Of a stretch of 64,000 nucleotides of DNA, positions 17,733 to 29,191 are shown one piece after another. Each line of letters begins with the position of its first letter. The stretch's first letter is position 1. Under the pieces are notes generated by a model. It did not search any database and was not told where the DNA came from. It was given only the letters and a program-made list of their open reading frames with translations. The stretch is from assembly GCF_014268445.2 (NCBI RefSeq), contig NZ_CP077089.1, positions 4,943,501 to 5,007,500 of the forward strand, read 5' to 3'. Source of the stretch: Pseudomonas tensinigenes (GTDB taxonomy: Bacteria > Pseudomonadota > Gammaproteobacteria > Pseudomonadales > Pseudomonadaceae). The position numbers and the translations under genes are program-made.

Positions 17733-19415
17733 TTAGTTCTGTTTGGCCATTGCCTGGCGCAGCAGTGCCGCCATGGTGGTGTCGCCAGCAGGAGCTTCTT
17801 CAGCCTTCAGGCTTTGGATAGCTTCTTTCTCTTCAGCATCGTCTTTCGACTTGATGGAGAGCTGGATCACGCGGCTCTTGCGGTCAACGCTGATGATCTT
17901 GGCTTCTACTTCCTGGCCTTCTTTCAGAACGTTGCGCGCGTCTTCAACGCGGTCACGGCTGATTTCGGAGGCTTTCAGAGTCGCTTCGATATCGTCGGCC
18001 AGAACGATGATGGCGCCTTTGGCGTCAACTTCTTTCACAGTGCCTTTAACGATGGCGCCTTTGTCATTCTCTTGAACGTACTCGGAGAACGGATCGCTTT
18101 CCAGTTGCTTGATACCCAGGGAGATACGCTCGCGCTCTGGGTCAACCGACAGGATAACGGTGTCCAGCTCGTCGCCCTTCTTGAAACGACGTACGGCTTC
18201 TTCGCCCACTTCGTTCCAGGAGATGTCGGACAGGTGAACCAGACCGTCGATGCCGCCGTCCAGACCAATGAAGATACCGAAATCGGTGATCGACTTGATG
18301 GTGCCGGAGATTTTATCGCCCTTGTTGAACTGGCCAGAGAAATCTTCCCATGGGTTAGATTTGCACTGCTTGATGCCCAGGGAGATACGACGACGCTCTT
18401 CGTCGATGTCCAGAACCATAACTTCCACTTCGTCGCCGACTTGTACGACTTTCGAAGGGTGGATGTTCTTGTTGGTCCAGTCCATTTCCGAAACGTGTAC
18501 CAGACCTTCAACGCCTTCTTCCAGCTCAGCGAAGCAGCCGTAGTCGGTCAGGTTGGTTACACGAGCGGTAACGCGAGTGCTTTCTGGGTAACGGGCTTTG
18601 ATAGCAACCCATGGATCTTCGCCCAGTTGCTTCAGGCCCAGGGAAACACGGTTGCGTTCGCGATCGTATTTCAGAACCTTAACGTCGATTTCGTCACCAA
18701 CGTTGACGATCTCGGAAGGATGCTTGATGCGCTTCCAGGCCATGTCGGTGATGTGCAGCAGGCCGTCCACGCCACCCAGATCGACGAATGCGCCGTAATC
18801 GGTGAGGTTTTTGACGATACCTTTGACTTGCTGGCCTTCCTGCAGGGATTCCAGCAGAGCTTCACGCTCGGCGGAGTTCTCGGCTTCCAGGACGCTGCGA
18901 CGGGAAACGACAACGTTGTTGCGCTTCTGGTCCAGCTTGATGACCTTGAATTCCAGCTCTTTGCCTTCCAGGTGCGTGGTGTCGCGCACTGGACGGACGT
19001 CAACCAGGGAACCTGGCAGGAACGCACGGATGCCGTTAACGTCGACAGTGAAGCCGCCTTTAACCTTACCGTTGATAACGCCCTTGACCACTTCCTCAGC
19101 TGCGAAGGCTGCTTCCAGAACGATCCAGCACTCAGCGCGCTTGGCTTTTTCACGGGACAGCTTGGTTTCACCGAAACCGTCTTCAACCGAGTCCAGAGCA
19201 ACGTGAACTTCGTCACCGACATTGATAGTCAGATCGCCAGCGTCGTTGTAGAACTGCTCAAGCGGGATGAGTGCTTCAGACTTCAGGCCAGCGTGAACGG
19301 TTACCCAGCGAGCCTGGTAATCGATATCAACGATAACACCGGTGATGATGGAGCCTGCCTGAAGGTTCAGGGTTTTTAGGCTTTCTTCAAAGAGTTCCGC
19401 AAAGCTTTCGCTCAT
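17733..19415 (-). CDS. rpsA: 30S ribosomal protein S1
   Basis: This 560-residue protein has six S1 RNA-binding repeats. They are seen as successive GxVxxxxxxGxFVxL-type blocks such as [30 protein letters not shown] and [16 protein letters not shown]1 brings mRNA to the 30S subunit during initiation. ATG 19415 ([13 protein letters not shown]) has AGGA 7 bases upstream; the frame extends to 19460 without homology. Length matches Pseudomonas S1. It follows cmk by about 120 bases, the common gammaproteobacterial order. Confidence 0.98.
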   Translation of the reverse strand: MSESFAELFEESLKTLNLQAGSIITGVIVDIDYQARWVTVHAGLKSEALIPLEQFYNDAGDLTINVGDEVHVALDSVEDGFGETKLSREKAKRAECWIVLEAAFAAEEVVKGVINGKVKGGFTVDVNGIRAFLPGSLVDVRPVRDTTHLEGKELEFKVIKLDQKRNNVVVSRRSVLEAENSAEREALLESLQEGQQVKGIVKNLTDYGAFVDLGGVDGLLHITDMAWKRIKHPSEIVNVGDEIDVKVLKYDRERNRVSLGLKQLGEDPWVAIKARYPESTRVTARVTNLTDYGCFAELEEGVEGLVHVSEMDWTNKNIHPSKVVQVGDEVEVMVLDIDEERRRISLGIKQCKSNPWEDFSGQFNKGDKISGTIKSITDFGIFIGLDGGIDGLVHLSDISWNEVGEEAVRRFKKGDELDTVILSVDPERERISLGIKQLESDPFSEYVQENDKGAIVKGTVKEVDAKGAIIVLADDIEATLKASEISRDRVEDARNVLKEGQEVEAKIISVDRKSRVIQLSIKSKDDAEEKEAIQSLKAEEAPAGDTTMAALLRQAMAKQN

Positions 19416-19454
19416 TTTAATTCCTGTAAATGAGGGCGAAGGATACGCCCATCT

Positions 19455-19474
19455 CCACACCCCAGACGGTGTGG
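19455..19474 (-). promoter_or_regulatory. Hairpin in the rpsA leader
   Basis: CCACACC and GGTGTGG pair around a 6-base loop, 40 bases upstream of the rpsA start. S1 is known in enterobacteria to repress its own leader, so a leader structure is of interest. Whether this one is used for that is inference. Confidence 0.35.
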
Positions 19475-19534
19475 GTTAGTTTCATATAGAAGAAGCGCCG
19501 CAGGACTATGACTGGTCCCCTGCAACCTTCTTGG

Positions 19535-20224
19535 TCACCCGGCGATATCGCGAATGGCGATCTCGCTCATGATGCGTTCAAGCACCTGATCGATGGACAA
19601 CTCCGTGGAATCCAGCTGTATGGCGTCAGCCGCCGGCTTAAGCGGGGCTACCGCTCGCTGGGTGTCACGCTCGTCGCGTGCACGGATCTCATCTAGCAGA
19701 CTCGACAGACTAACACCCTCGACTTTGCCCTTCAACTGCAAATATCGACGGCGCGCCCGCTCCTCGGCACTGGCGGTCAGGAAAATCTTCAGCGGCGCAT
19801 CAGGAAAAACCACGGTTCCCATGTCGCGACCATCGGCCACCAGCCCCGGCGCTTCCTGAAAAGCACGCTGGCGCTGCAGCAGCGCCTCGCGCACGGCGGG
19901 CAATGCAGCCACTTGCGAAGCACCGGAACCGACGCTTTCGGTGCGAATGACATCGCTGACTTCGTCACCTTCCAGGATGATCCGTTGCAGCTGACCTTCG
20001 GTCGCGGCAATGAACTGAACATCCAGATGAGCGGCGAGTTTCTTCAGCAGCTCTTCATTGGTCAGGTCGACACCATGATTGTGCGCAGCAAACGCCAGCA
20101 GGCGATAAAGCGCACCGGAATCCAGCAGATTCCAGCCCAGACGCTTGGCCAGAATCCCGGCGACCGTGCCCTTGCCCGAGCCGCTTGGCCCATCAATGGT
20201 GATGACCGGTGCAATGTTTTTCAC
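19535..20224 (-). CDS. cmk: Cytidylate kinase
   Basis: This 229-residue kinase phosphorylates CMP and dCMP with ATP. The P-loop [14 protein letters not shown] is at the N-terminus, and [13 protein letters not shown] is the conserved CMP-binding region. GTG 20224 is chosen as start because it overlaps the tyrA-aroA stop as GTGA and gives the normal family length. A longer in-frame lead to 20266 would overlap that gene more deeply. It is followed by rpsA. Confidence 0.97.
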   Translation of the reverse strand: MKNIAPVITIDGPSGSGKGTVAGILAKRLGWNLLDSGALYRLLAFAAHNHGVDLTNEELLKKLAAHLDVQFIAATEGQLQRIILEGDEVSDVIRTESVGSGASQVAALPAVREALLQRQRAFQEAPGLVADGRDMGTVVFPDAPLKIFLTASAEERARRRYLQLKGKVEGVSLSSLLDEIRARDERDTQRAVAPLKPAADAIQLDSTELSIDQVLERIMSEIAIRDIAG

Positions 20225-22428
20225 GACTGAGCCTCTTGTGCCACACGAATACCGACCTGCCCGCACAGCGCGAGGAAGTTGGGGAACGACGTCGCGACGT
20301 TAGCGCAATCATGGATGCGGATCGGTGCAGTGGCGCGCAACGAGGCAACGCTGAACGCCATCGCAATACGGTGATCGCCGTGACCATGCACTTCGCCGCC
20401 GCCGATCTGGCCGCCATCGATGATAATGCCGTCTGGGGTTGGCTGGCATTTCACGCCCAGCGCCAACAGACCGTCCGCCATCACCTGGATACGATCCGAT
20501 TCCTTGACCCGCAGCTCTTCAGCGCCAGTCAGCACGGTACGACCTTCCGCACAGGCAGCCGCCACGAACAGCACCGGGAATTCGTCGATGGCCAGCGGAA
20601 CCAGCTCTTCGGGAATCTCGATACCTTTGAGTTTAGCTGCCCGCACGCGCAGGTCAGCCACCGGCTCGCCGCCGACTTCACGCTGGTTTTCCAGAGTGAT
20701 GTCCGCGCCCATCAGACGCAGGATGTCGATCACGCCAGTACGGGTCGGATTGATGCCGACGTGCTCGAGCACCAGCTCCGAACCCTCGGCGATCGACGCT
20801 GCCACCAGGAAGAACGCCGACGAGGAGATATCGCCAGGCACTTCAATGTGAGTCGCGGTCAGCTTACCGCCAGACTCAACCGAAGCCGTCGCACCTTCAA
20901 CGCTGACCGGATAACCGAAACCACGCAGCATGCGCTCGGTATGGTCGCGAGTCGGAGCCGGCTCGGTCACAGTGGTCTTGCCTTCAGCGTACAGACCGGC
21001 GAGCAGCAGGCAGGATTTCACCTGAGCACTGGCCATCGGCATGGTGTAGGTCAGGCCTTTGAGCTTGTGACCGCCACGAATGGTCATCGGTGGACGACCT
21101 TCAGCAGCAGTTTCAATCACCGCTCCCATTTCACGCAGTGGATTGGCTACGCGATTCATCGGGCGCTTCGAAAGCGACGCATCACCCGTCAAAACACTGT
21201 CGAAGTTCTGCGCGGCCAGCAAACCGGACAGCAGACGCATCGAGGTACCGGAGTTGCCCAGATAGATCGGGCCCGGCGCCGGTTTCAGACCGTGCAGGCC
21301 GACACCGTGAATGGTCACGCGGCCGTGATGCGGGCCTTCGATAACCACGCCCATGTCGCGGAATGCCTGCAAGGTCGCCAGGGCGTCTTCGCCCTCAAGG
21401 AAGCCTTCGACTTCGGTGACGCCTTCGGCAAGCGAGCCGAGCATGATCGAACGGTGGGAAATGGATTTGTCACCCGGTACGCGAATCCGACCGGACAGGC
21501 GGCCACCAGGTTGAGCCAGGAAGATCAGATCGTTGGAATTCATAGCGTCCACATAGGCCCTGCGGGCCAGGATTTTACTGAAATGCTCGCGGGCAACCCG
21601 GGCGCGCGTGAAAACGCCCAACAATTGGTGCCCATCCCCTGCATCGACCGCGTCGCGCAAGGCGTCGAGGTCGCTGCGAAATGTATCGAGTGTGCGCAGG
21701 ACAGCCTCGCGGTTGGCGAGGAAGATGTCGTGCCACATCACCGGGTCGCTTCCGGCGATTCTTGTGAAATCGCGGAAACCGCCCGCAGCGTAACGGAAGA
21801 TCTCAAGATTTTCATTGCGCTTGGCCAACGAATCGACCAGACCGAAGGCCAGCAGGTGCGGTAGATGACTGGTCGCGGCCAGCACCTCATCGTGACGCTC
21901 GACCTGCATATGCTCGACGTCAGCGCCCAATTCGCGCCACAGACGATCGACCACGGCCAGCGCCGCCGGATCGGTTTGCTCGAGCGGCGTGAGAATCACC
22001 TTGTGACGACGGAACAGCTCGGCATTGGAGGCTTCCACCCCGCTCTGCTCGGAACCGGCAATCGGATGCCCCGGCACGAAACGCGCCGGCATACCACCGA
22101 ACGCCTCGGTCGCCGCGCGCACCACATTGCCTTTGGCGCTGCCGACATCGGTCAGAATCGCCTGCCCCAGATCCATGCTCGCCAGACGCGCGAGTACTTT
22201 TTCCATGGCCAGAATCGGCACCGCCAGCTGAATCACATCAGCGCCTTGGCATGCAGTTGCCAAGTCATCCTCACAACGATCAACCACACCCAACTCGACC
22301 GCCAGCTTGCGCGATTGCGGATCGAGATCGACCCCGACCACTTCGCGGCAGATACCGCTTTCACGCAAGCCTTTGGCAAACGAACCACCGATCAACCCCA
22401 GACCGACCACCACAAGGCGACCGATCAT
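20221..22428 (-). CDS. Bifunctional prephenate dehydrogenase / EPSP synthase (TyrA-AroA fusion)
   Basis: This 735-residue fusion catalyses two aromatic pathway steps. The N-terminal part (about 1-290) is prephenate dehydrogenase, with [20 protein letters not shown] binding NAD and [14 protein letters not shown]. The C-terminal part is 3-phosphoshikimate 1-carboxyvinyltransferase: [19 protein letters not shown], then [14 protein letters not shown] and [16 protein letters not shown] 22428 gives the length usual in Pseudomonas. An in-frame GTG at 22464, overlapping the hisC end, is an alternative. The fusion is normal for the genus. The stop overlaps the cmk start. Confidence 0.95.
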   Translation of the reverse strand: MIGRLVVVGLGLIGGSFAKGLRESGICREVVGVDLDPQSRKLAVELGVVDRCEDDLATACQGADVIQLAVPILAMEKVLARLASMDLGQAILTDVGSAKGNVVRAATEAFGGMPARFVPGHPIAGSEQSGVEASNAELFRRHKVILTPLEQTDPAALAVVDRLWRELGADVEHMQVERHDEVLAATSHLPHLLAFGLVDSLAKRNENLEIFRYAAGGFRDFTRIAGSDPVMWHDIFLANREAVLRTLDTFRSDLDALRDAVDAGDGHQLLGVFTRARVAREHFSKILARRAYVDAMNSNDLIFLAQPGGRLSGRIRVPGDKSISHRSIMLGSLAEGVTEVEGFLEGEDALATLQAFRDMGVVIEGPHHGRVTIHGVGLHGLKPAPGPIYLGNSGTSMRLLSGLLAAQNFDSVLTGDASLSKRPMNRVANPLREMGAVIETAAEGRPPMTIRGGHKLKGLTYTMPMASAQVKSCLLLAGLYAEGKTTVTEPAPTRDHTERMLRGFGYPVSVEGATASVESGGKLTATHIEVPGDISSSAFFLVAASIAEGSELVLEHVGINPTRTGVIDILRLMGADITLENQREVGGEPVADLRVRAAKLKGIEIPEELVPLAIDEFPVLFVAAACAEGRTVLTGAEELRVKESDRIQVMADGLLALGVKCQPTPDGIIIDGGQIGGGEVHGHGDHRIAMAFSVASLRATAPIRIHDCANVATSFPNFLALCGQVGIRVAQEAQS

Positions 22429-22456
22429 AGGTGCAGCAGATTGCAGTGCAGTGACA

Positions 22457-23569
22457 TCACCCACGAGCCAGAACCTTGCGCAGCGCTTCAAGGAAGCGGC
22501 TGTTTTCCGCCGGCAGACCGATGGTCACCCGCAGGTGGTTCGGCATGCCGTAGTTGGCCACCGGACGCACGATCACGCCTTCGCGCAGCAAGCCCTGAAA
22601 CACCGGGGCTGCGACTTGAGTGAGGTCGACGCAGATAAAGTTGCCTTTGGATTCGATCCAGCTCAGCCCCAACTCACGGAAACCGGCCTGCAACTGCTGC
22701 ATGCCCGACTCGTTGAGCTGGCGGCTTTGCGCCAGATATTCCTCATCCTTCAGCGCCGCACAGGCTGCCGCGAGAGCCAGACTGTTAACGTTGAACGGCT
22801 GGCGAACACGGTTCAGCACGTCAGCGACAACCGGAGTCGACAGACCGTAGCCGACGCGCAATGCCGCCAGACCATAGGCCTTGGAGAACGTGCGCGACAC
22901 CAGCAGATTCGGGTAAGCGGCAAGGAAATCCAGACCGTCCGGCAGATCGCTGCCTTCGGCGTACTCGATGTACGCCTCGTCGAGCACCACCAGCACATGC
23001 TCCGGAACATCCTGGAGGAATTCGTCCAGCGCTTCTGCGCCGAACCAGGTGCCGGTCGGATTGTTCGGGTTGGCGATAAACACCACGCGGGTGTTGGCAT
23101 CGATTGCCGCCAGCATCGCAGGCAGGTCATGCCCCCAATCCTTGGCCGGTACCACTTTGGCCTGAGCACCGACCGCTTGAGTAGCAATTGGATACACCGC
23201 GAACGCGTGCTCACTGAACACAGCGTTCAGGCCCGGCGCCAGATAGGCGCGCGCGACCAGCTCAAGAATATCGTTGGAACCGTTACCCAGAGTGACCTGG
23301 TTCAGTTCGACACGGCATTGCTCCGCCAGCAGGGATTTCAGCGCGAAACCATTGCCGTCCGGGTAACGAGTCAACTCAGCCAGCTCTTCGCGGATCGCCG
23401 CCAAGGCTTTCGGGCTGGCACCCAACGGGTTTTCGTTGCTCGCCAGTTTGACGATTTTGGCCGGATCCAGATCCAGCTCGCGCGCCAGTTCGTCCACAGG
23501 CTTGCCCGGAACGTACGGCGAAAGTTGTTGCACGCCCGGCTGTGCCAGAGCGAGGAAGTTGCCACTCAT
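22457..23569 (-). CDS. hisC: Histidinol-phosphate aminotransferase
   Basis: This 370-residue class I/II PLP aminotransferase has LASNENPLGASP, IFIANPNNPTGT-type (VFIANPNNPTGTW) and the PLP lysine in SRTFSKAYGLAALRVGYG. HisC acts on histidinol phosphate. This copy sits between pheA and tyrA-aroA, so it probably also transaminates prephenate or phenylpyruvate-type substrates for Phe and Tyr. That is inference from the gene order, which Pseudomonas shares. The start is 13 bases after pheA ends. Confidence 0.95.
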   Translation of the reverse strand: MSGNFLALAQPGVQQLSPYVPGKPVDELARELDLDPAKIVKLASNENPLGASPKALAAIREELAELTRYPDGNGFALKSLLAEQCRVELNQVTLGNGSNDILELVARAYLAPGLNAVFSEHAFAVYPIATQAVGAQAKVVPAKDWGHDLPAMLAAIDANTRVVFIANPNNPTGTWFGAEALDEFLQDVPEHVLVVLDEAYIEYAEGSDLPDGLDFLAAYPNLLVSRTFSKAYGLAALRVGYGLSTPVVADVLNRVRQPFNVNSLALAAACAALKDEEYLAQSRQLNESGMQQLQAGFRELGLSWIESKGNFICVDLTQVAAPVFQGLLREGVIVRPVANYGMPNHLRVTIGLPAENSRFLEALRKVLARG

Positions 23570-23582
23570 TTGCTACCGCCCC

Positions 23583-24677
23583 TTAGAGAACTGCTTTCGG
23601 GTAGGAACCCAGCACTTTGAGTGCTACTGCTTCCTGACTGATCTTTTCCAGCACACCCTTGATCAACGGATCACGGTGGTGGCCGACAAAGTCGATGAAG
23701 AACACGTAGGTCCATTTGCCGCTGCGCGACGGACGGGTTTCGATACGGGTCAGGTCGATCCCGTTGTCATGGAACGGCACCAGCAGCTCGTGGAGCGCGC
23801 CGGGCTTGTTGCTCATCGACACGATGATCGAAGTCTTGTCGTCGCCGGTCGGCGGCACTTCCTGGTTACCAATCATCAGGAAGCGCGTCGAGTTATCCGG
23901 ACGGTCTTCGATCTTCTCGGCCAGACGGGTCAGGCCATACAGCCCTGCCGCCATGTCGCCGGCAATCGCCGCCGAATTCCACTCACCTTTGACCCGCTTG
24001 GCCGCTTCGGCGTTGCTCGACACCGCCACGCGCTCGACATTCGGGTAATGCGCATCCAGCCACTTGCGGCACTGGGCCAGCGACTGCGCGTGGGAATAGA
24101 TGCGGCTGATGCTGTCGGTCTTGGTACTTTCACCGACCAACAGGTGATGGTGAATGCGCAGCTCGACTTCGCCACAGATGACCATGTCGTGCTCGAGGAA
24201 GCTGTCCAGCGTGTGGTTGACCGCGCCTTCGGTGGAGTTTTCCACCGGGACCACGCCAAAATTCACCGCACCGGCCGCCACTTCACGGAACACTTCGTCG
24301 ATCGCCGCCATCGGCTTGCTGATCACCGCGTGACCGAAGTGCTTCATTGCCGCCGCCTGGGTGAAGGTGCCTTCAGGGCCGAGGTAAGCCACTTTCAGCG
24401 GCTGCTCCAGCGCCAGGCACGACGACATGATTTCGCGGAACAACCGCGCCATCTCTTCGTTGCCCAGCGGCCCCTGATTGCGCTCCATGACACGCTTGAG
24501 CACCTGAGCTTCACGCTCAGGACGATAGAACACCGGCACTTCGCCTTCGGCCAGCGAGGCCATCTTTACTCGCGCGACTTCCTGGGCGCAACGCGCACGC
24601 TCACTGATCAGCTCCATGACTTTGGTGTCCAGAGCGTCAATGCGAACGCGCAGTGCCTTGAGTTCTTGCTCGGACAT
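23583..24677 (-). CDS. pheA: Bifunctional chorismate mutase / prephenate dehydratase
   Basis: This 364-residue P-protein makes phenylpyruvate from chorismate. The N-terminal AroQ-type mutase covers about residues 1-90 (LKALRVRIDALDTKVMELI). The dehydratase domain follows (VAYLGPEGTFTQAAA and later STEGAVNHTLDSF). The C-terminal ACT domain has NKPGALHELLVPF and IETRPSRSGKW, the phenylalanine-binding GALx and ESRP-like motifs (ETRP here). It overlaps the serC stop by one base (TGATG). Feedback inhibition by Phe is expected from the ACT domain. Confidence 0.97.
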   Translation of the reverse strand: MSEQELKALRVRIDALDTKVMELISERARCAQEVARVKMASLAEGEVPVFYRPEREAQVLKRVMERNQGPLGNEEMARLFREIMSSCLALEQPLKVAYLGPEGTFTQAAAMKHFGHAVISKPMAAIDEVFREVAAGAVNFGVVPVENSTEGAVNHTLDSFLEHDMVICGEVELRIHHHLLVGESTKTDSISRIYSHAQSLAQCRKWLDAHYPNVERVAVSSNAEAAKRVKGEWNSAAIAGDMAAGLYGLTRLAEKIEDRPDNSTRFLMIGNQEVPPTGDDKTSIIVSMSNKPGALHELLVPFHDNGIDLTRIETRPSRSGKWTYVFFIDFVGHHRDPLIKGVLEKISQEAVALKVLGSYPKAVL

Positions 24678-25762
24678 CAGCCGTGTTCCTTCTCGAATTC
24701 AGCCATGTATGCCACCAGCGCATTAACCGCGGTGATGTCGACGGCGTTGTAGATGGAGGCGCGCATGCCGCCCACGGAGCGGTGGCCCTTCAGATTGAGC
24801 AAACCGCGCTCTTCGGCACCGACCAGGAAAGGCTTGTCGAGACGATCATCAGCCAGACGGAACGGCACGTTCATCCACGAGCGGTCCGACTTGTTGATCG
24901 GGTTGCTGTAGAGGCCGCTGGCGTCGATGAAGTCATACAGCGTGCGTTGCTTGACGTCATTCAGTTTGGCGATGGCTTCAACGCCACCCTGCTCTTTCAG
25001 CCACTGGAACACCAGACCGGACAGGTACCAGGCCAGAGTCGGTGGGGTGTTGTACATCGAGCCGTTATCCGCCGCGACTTTGTAGTCGAGCATGGTCGGG
25101 CACAGCGCACGCGCCTTGCCCAGCAGGTCTTCGCGGATGATGTTGACGACGATACCGCTCGGGCCGATGTTTTTCTGCGCGCCGGCGTAGATCATGCCGA
25201 AACGCGAGATGTCGACCGGACGCGACAGAATATCCGAAGACATGTCAGCCACCAGCGGCACGTCACCGGTTTCCGGGATCCACTGGAATTCCAGACCGCC
25301 GATGGTTTCGTTCGGTGCGTAGTGAACGTAAGCGGCGTCTTTCGACAGGTTCCACTCGTTCTGGCCCGGGATGGCGAAATAGTCGTAAGGCTTGGCGGTA
25401 GCGGCAACGTTGACGTGACCGTAGCGCGAGGCTTCTTCGATGGCTTTCTGCGACCAGATACCGGTATCGATGTAGTCGGCCGAGCCGTTTTCCGGCAACA
25501 GGTTGAGCGGGATCTGCGCGAATTGCTGGCTGGCGCCACCTTGCAGAAACAGCACTTTATAGTTCGACGGGATATTCAGCAGGTCACGCAGATCCTGCTC
25601 GGCCTGGGTGGCGATGGACACGAACTCATCGCTGCGATGGCTCATTTCCATGACCGACAGACCCTTGCCGTGCCAATCAAGGAGTTCACCCTGGGCGCGC
25701 TGCAGGACAGCTTCGGGAAGCGCCGCAGGACCGGCGCAGAAGTTATAGGCTCGCTTGCTCAC
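24677..25762 (-). CDS. serC: Phosphoserine aminotransferase
   Basis: This 361-residue class V PLP aminotransferase makes phosphoserine from 3-phosphohydroxypyruvate, and takes part in pyridoxine synthesis. It starts with the family hallmark RAYNFCAGPAALPEAVL and carries the PLP lysine in IYAGAQKNIGPSG. GTG 25762 is preferred, giving MSKRAYN; TTG 25768 would add two residues. It is first in the serC-pheA-hisC-tyrA-aroA-cmk run, and its promoter must lie in the 230-base gap that also holds a REP pair. Confidence 0.96.
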   Translation of the reverse strand: MSKRAYNFCAGPAALPEAVLQRAQGELLDWHGKGLSVMEMSHRSDEFVSIATQAEQDLRDLLNIPSNYKVLFLQGGASQQFAQIPLNLLPENGSADYIDTGIWSQKAIEEASRYGHVNVAATAKPYDYFAIPGQNEWNLSKDAAYVHYAPNETIGGLEFQWIPETGDVPLVADMSSDILSRPVDISRFGMIYAGAQKNIGPSGIVVNIIREDLLGKARALCPTMLDYKVAADNGSMYNTPPTLAWYLSGLVFQWLKEQGGVEAIAKLNDVKQRTLYDFIDASGLYSNPINKSDRSWMNVPFRLADDRLDKPFLVGAEERGLLNLKGHRSVGGMRASIYNAVDITAVNALVAYMAEFEKEHG

Positions 25763-25823
25763 ATCCAATCTCGCTCTGATTTGGTGGTATCACGCAATAA
25801 ATCACACTACCGATCAACACGGC

Positions 25824-25916
25824 CCTGTGGGAGCGAGCCTGCTCGCGAATGCATCACCGCGGTGCGTCAGAGGTACCGCAGCGCCTGCATTCGCGAGCAG
25901 GCTCGCTCCCACAGGG
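25824..25916. repeat. REP inverted pair between gyrA and serC
   Basis: Two opposed copies of the tgggagcgagcctgctcgcga palindrome, at about 25826-25850 and 25889-25914, are separated by 38 bases. This is a BIME-like arrangement. As RNA it would fold into a long cruciform that could stabilise or end the gyrA transcript. Confidence 0.9.
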
Positions 25917-25993
25917 GATCTCCATGATGTCGAAATTTCATACCGGACAAATAACAAGGGGGCGAATTCTCATCCGCCCCCTTATTTGTCCGC

Positions 25994-28768
25994 TTATTCT
26001 TGCGGCTCTTCGTCTGCTGCGGCGTCGAGTTGCTGGTCTTCACCGGCATCGTCGTTTACGACAGTGCCTTCGAATTCCTCGCTCTCTTCACCTTCGAGCT
26101 CTTCACCTTCAATTTCCGAAGGCTCCTGAACCCGCTCCAGCCCAACCAGGGTTTCATCCTTGGCCAGCTTGATCAGCGTCACACCTTGAGTGTTACGACC
26201 CAGGCTCGACACTTCGTCGACACGGGTACGTACCAGAGTGCCCTGATCGGAGATCAGCATGATTTCTTCGCCATCCTGCACCTGAACCGCGCCGACCAGT
26301 CGGCCATTACGCTCGTTGCTGACCATGGCGATTACGCCCTGACCGCCACGCTTGTATTCAGGGAACTCGGTGATCGCCGTGCGCTTGCCGTAGCCGCGCT
26401 CGGACGCCGTCAGGATTTCGCTGCCTTCTTCCGGAATCAGCATGGAGATCAACTTCTGCCCTTCCGGCAGACGCATACCACGCACACCGCGGGCGGTACG
26501 GCCCATGGCGCGAACTTCGGATTCCTTGAAGCGAGTCACTTTGCCGCCGTCGGAGAACAGCATGATTTCCTTCTCGCCATCGGTGATGGCGGCGGAGATC
26601 AGGATGTCGCCTTCGTCCAGCTCCAGCGCGATCAGACCGACGCTGCGCTGACGGCTGAAGGCCACCAGCGGAGTCTTCTTCACGGTACCGTTGGCAGTCG
26701 ACATGAAGATGAACGGCGCTTTCTTGCGATCGGCAGCCCTGATGCGAGCGCGACGCTCTTCATCGGTTTCGTTGCTGTTTTCGATCTCTTCTACATCAGC
26801 CTCGACGCCTTCGGCTTCTTCTTCATCAGCCTGACGCTTCATGGCTTCGAGATCGACCGGCAGCATGGTGGTGATGTATTCGCCTTCGCTCAACGGCAGA
26901 AGGTTGACCAGCGGACGACCACGGGCAGCGCGGGACGCTTCCGGGATTTCGTAGGTCTTGAGCCAGTACACCTTGCCCTTGCTGGAGAACAGCAACAGCG
27001 TGGTGTGGCTGTTGGCAACCAGCAGGTGAGCGATGTAGTCCTCATCCTTGACGCCGGTGGCCGATTTGCCTTTACCGCCACGACGCTGAGCCTGGTACGC
27101 AGCCAATGGCTGGGTCTTGGCGTAGCCACCGTGGGAAATGGTCACGACGCGCTCTTCTTCCGGGATCATGTCACCCAGGGTCAGGTCGAGACGGGCATCG
27201 AGAATTTCGGTGCGACGCACGTCGCCGTATTCGGCACGAATCACTTCCAGCTCTTCGCGGATCACTTCCATCAAGCGCACAGCGCTGTTGAGGATGCGGA
27301 TCAGCTCGCCGATCTGGTTGAGGATCTCTTGATACTCAGCCAGCAGTTTTTCGTGTTCCAGACCGGTCAGACGGTGCAGACGCAGTTCCAGAATGGCTTG
27401 CGCCTGTTCTGGCGACAGGAAGTACTTGCCTTCGCGCAGACCGTATTGCGGGTCGAGGTTTTCCGGACGGCACGAATCGGCACCGGCACGTTCAACCATC
27501 GCCACCACCGCCGAGGATTCCCACGGCGTGCTGATCAGCGCTTCTTTGGCTTCCGAAGGGGTCGGCGAGGCTTTGATCAGGGCGATGACCGGGTCGATGT
27601 TCGACAGGGCAACGGCCTGGCCTTCGAGAATGTGGCCACGCTCACGCGCCTTGCGCAGTTCGAACACGGTGCGACGGGTAACGACTTCGCGACGGTGACG
27701 GACGAAGGCTTCCAGCAGATCCTTGAGGTTCAGGATGCGTGGGCGGCCGTCGATCAGCGCAACGATGTTGATACCGAATACCGATTGCAGCTGGGTCTGG
27801 GCGTAGAGGTTGTTGAGGATCACCTCAGGCACTTCGCCGCGACGCAGCTCGATCACGACGCGCATACCGTCCTTGTCGGACTCGTCGCGCAGTTCAGTGA
27901 TGCCTTCCAGCTTCTTCTCTTTGACCAGCTCGGCGATCTTCTCGATCAGACGCGCCTTGTTCAGCTGGTAGGGGAGTTCGGTGATGACGATCTGCTGACG
28001 GCCACCGACCTTGTCGATGTCCTCGATGATCGAGCGGGCGCGCATATAAATGCGCCCGCGACCGGTGCGGTAGGCTTCGATGATGCCGGCGCGACCATTG
28101 ATGATCGCGGCGGTCGGGAAGTCCGGACCGGGGATGTACTGCATCAACTCGTCGACGGTCAGCTCAGGGTTGTCGATGAGTGCCAGGCAACCATCAATCA
28201 CTTCACCGAGGTTGTGTGGCGGAATGTTGGTCGCCATGCCCACGGCGATACCGCTGGAGCCGTTGACCAGCAGGTTCGGGATACGGGTCGGCATGACCGC
28301 CGGGATCATTTCGGTGCCGTCGTAGTTCGGCACCCAGTCCACGGTTTCCTTGTGCAGGTCAGCCAGCAGTTCGTGCGCCAGTTTGGTCATGCGCACTTCG
28401 GTGTATCGCATGGCCGCAGCGTTGTCGCCGTCGACCGAACCGAAGTTGCCCTGACCGTCTACCAGCAGGTAGCGCAGGGAGAAAGGCTGAGCCATACGAA
28501 CGATGGTGTCGTACACGGCAGTGTCACCGTGCGGGTGATACTTACCGATCACGTCGCCGACAACACGGGCAGATTTCTTGTACGGCTTGTTGAAGTCGTT
28601 GCCCAGCTCGCTCATCGCAAACAGTACGCGACGGTGCACGGGCTTGAGGCCATCGCGCGCATCCGGCAGTGCACGGCCGACGATCACGCTCATCGCGTAG
28701 TCGAGGTAGGACTGTTTCAGCTCGTCTTCGATATTGACCGGGAGGATTTCTTTGGCCAGTTCGCCCAT
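25994..28768 (-). CDS. gyrA: DNA gyrase subunit A
   Basis: This 924-residue type II topoisomerase subunit introduces negative supercoils with GyrB. The start is ATG 28768 ([20 protein letters not shown]); upstream in-frame sequence to 28852 has no homology. The quinolone region reads [20 protein letters not shown] with Thr83 and Asp87, the wild-type state in Pseudomonas. The C-terminal domain keeps the GyrA box in AQRRGGKGK, needed to wrap DNA. A long acidic insertion ([17 protein letters not shown]) and an acidic C-terminus are present, as in other pseudomonads. Confidence 0.98.
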   Translation of the reverse strand: MGELAKEILPVNIEDELKQSYLDYAMSVIVGRALPDARDGLKPVHRRVLFAMSELGNDFNKPYKKSARVVGDVIGKYHPHGDTAVYDTIVRMAQPFSLRYLLVDGQGNFGSVDGDNAAAMRYTEVRMTKLAHELLADLHKETVDWVPNYDGTEMIPAVMPTRIPNLLVNGSSGIAVGMATNIPPHNLGEVIDGCLALIDNPELTVDELMQYIPGPDFPTAAIINGRAGIIEAYRTGRGRIYMRARSIIEDIDKVGGRQQIVITELPYQLNKARLIEKIAELVKEKKLEGITELRDESDKDGMRVVIELRRGEVPEVILNNLYAQTQLQSVFGINIVALIDGRPRILNLKDLLEAFVRHRREVVTRRTVFELRKARERGHILEGQAVALSNIDPVIALIKASPTPSEAKEALISTPWESSAVVAMVERAGADSCRPENLDPQYGLREGKYFLSPEQAQAILELRLHRLTGLEHEKLLAEYQEILNQIGELIRILNSAVRLMEVIREELEVIRAEYGDVRRTEILDARLDLTLGDMIPEEERVVTISHGGYAKTQPLAAYQAQRRGGKGKSATGVKDEDYIAHLLVANSHTTLLLFSSKGKVYWLKTYEIPEASRAARGRPLVNLLPLSEGEYITTMLPVDLEAMKRQADEEEAEGVEADVEEIENSNETDEERRARIRAADRKKAPFIFMSTANGTVKKTPLVAFSRQRSVGLIALELDEGDILISAAITDGEKEIMLFSDGGKVTRFKESEVRAMGRTARGVRGMRLPEGQKLISMLIPEEGSEILTASERGYGKRTAITEFPEYKRGGQGVIAMVSNERNGRLVGAVQVQDGEEIMLISDQGTLVRTRVDEVSSLGRNTQGVTLIKLAKDETLVGLERVQEPSEIEGEELEGEESEEFEGTVVNDDAGEDQQLDAAADEEPQE

Positions 28769-29191
28769 GAGAAGCCTGATTCCTTTTTCTGGTGAAACTT
28801 CGTCATATCCATGTGGGAGCAACGAAGCTCGTCGGGGCCGGCCGAGTGCCATGCGCCGACTTACGACAAATCAACATTGGATCGCGGATTTGCGCAGTAA
28901 AGACAGCTCCGTGGAGCTGCCTCGGAAAACGCCGGATGTTATCACAAAGGCCGCCACGCACCTATCCCCCTGATGCGCATGGAGCATAGTTAGTTGACCG
29001 GTGACAGGCTTAACGGGGACGAGAGAGGCTCAGAGCTTCTTTGAATGCAGATTTGAGCTTCGGTTTAGCGATGTTTATTGACTTTTAGGGCCCTTTCGCG
29101 AGCAGGCTCGCTCCCACATTGCTTCGTGGCGATCACAAAACCTGTGGGAGCGAGCCTGCTCGCGAAGAGGACAACGCAGACATCAAGCCAA
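28769..29191. other. gyrA upstream region
   Basis: This 420-base gap lies between gyrA and the 3' end of mtnA, both on the minus strand. A degenerate half-REP (tgtgggagcaacgaagctcg) lies near 28811-28832 in the gyrA leader. GTTATCAC at 28938-28945 reads on the minus strand as TGTGATAAC, a possible extended -10 for gyrA, with no good -35 element visible. A full REP pair at 29094-29166 follows mtnA. No gene is supported. Confidence 0.4.
29094..29166. repeat. REP inverted pair after mtnA
   Basis: The opposed arms ttcgcgagcaggctcgctcc and ggagcgagcctgctcgcgaa are separated by about 26 bases. The pair begins 25 bases after the mtnA stop on the minus strand and may serve as its 3'-end structure. 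It is the same element family as at 25824 and 35303. Confidence 0.9.

Noticed and set aside
17637..19379. 580-codon open frame opposite rpsA
   Set aside because: It is antisense to a certain gene, with no recognisable domains; codon bias of rpsA explains it.
20209..24752. Several long plus-strand frames opposite tyrA-aroA, hisC and pheA
   Set aside because: All are antisense to well-recognised enzymes and have no motif or start signal.
25994..28768. Quinolone-resistance change in gyrA
   Set aside because: Thr83 and Asp87 are the normal Pseudomonas residues, so there is no sign of selected resistance here.
26000..28795. Very long open frame on the plus strand opposite gyrA
   Set aside because: It mirrors gyrA codon by codon, has no family resemblance and no ribosome site; it is an antisense shadow of a GC-rich gene.
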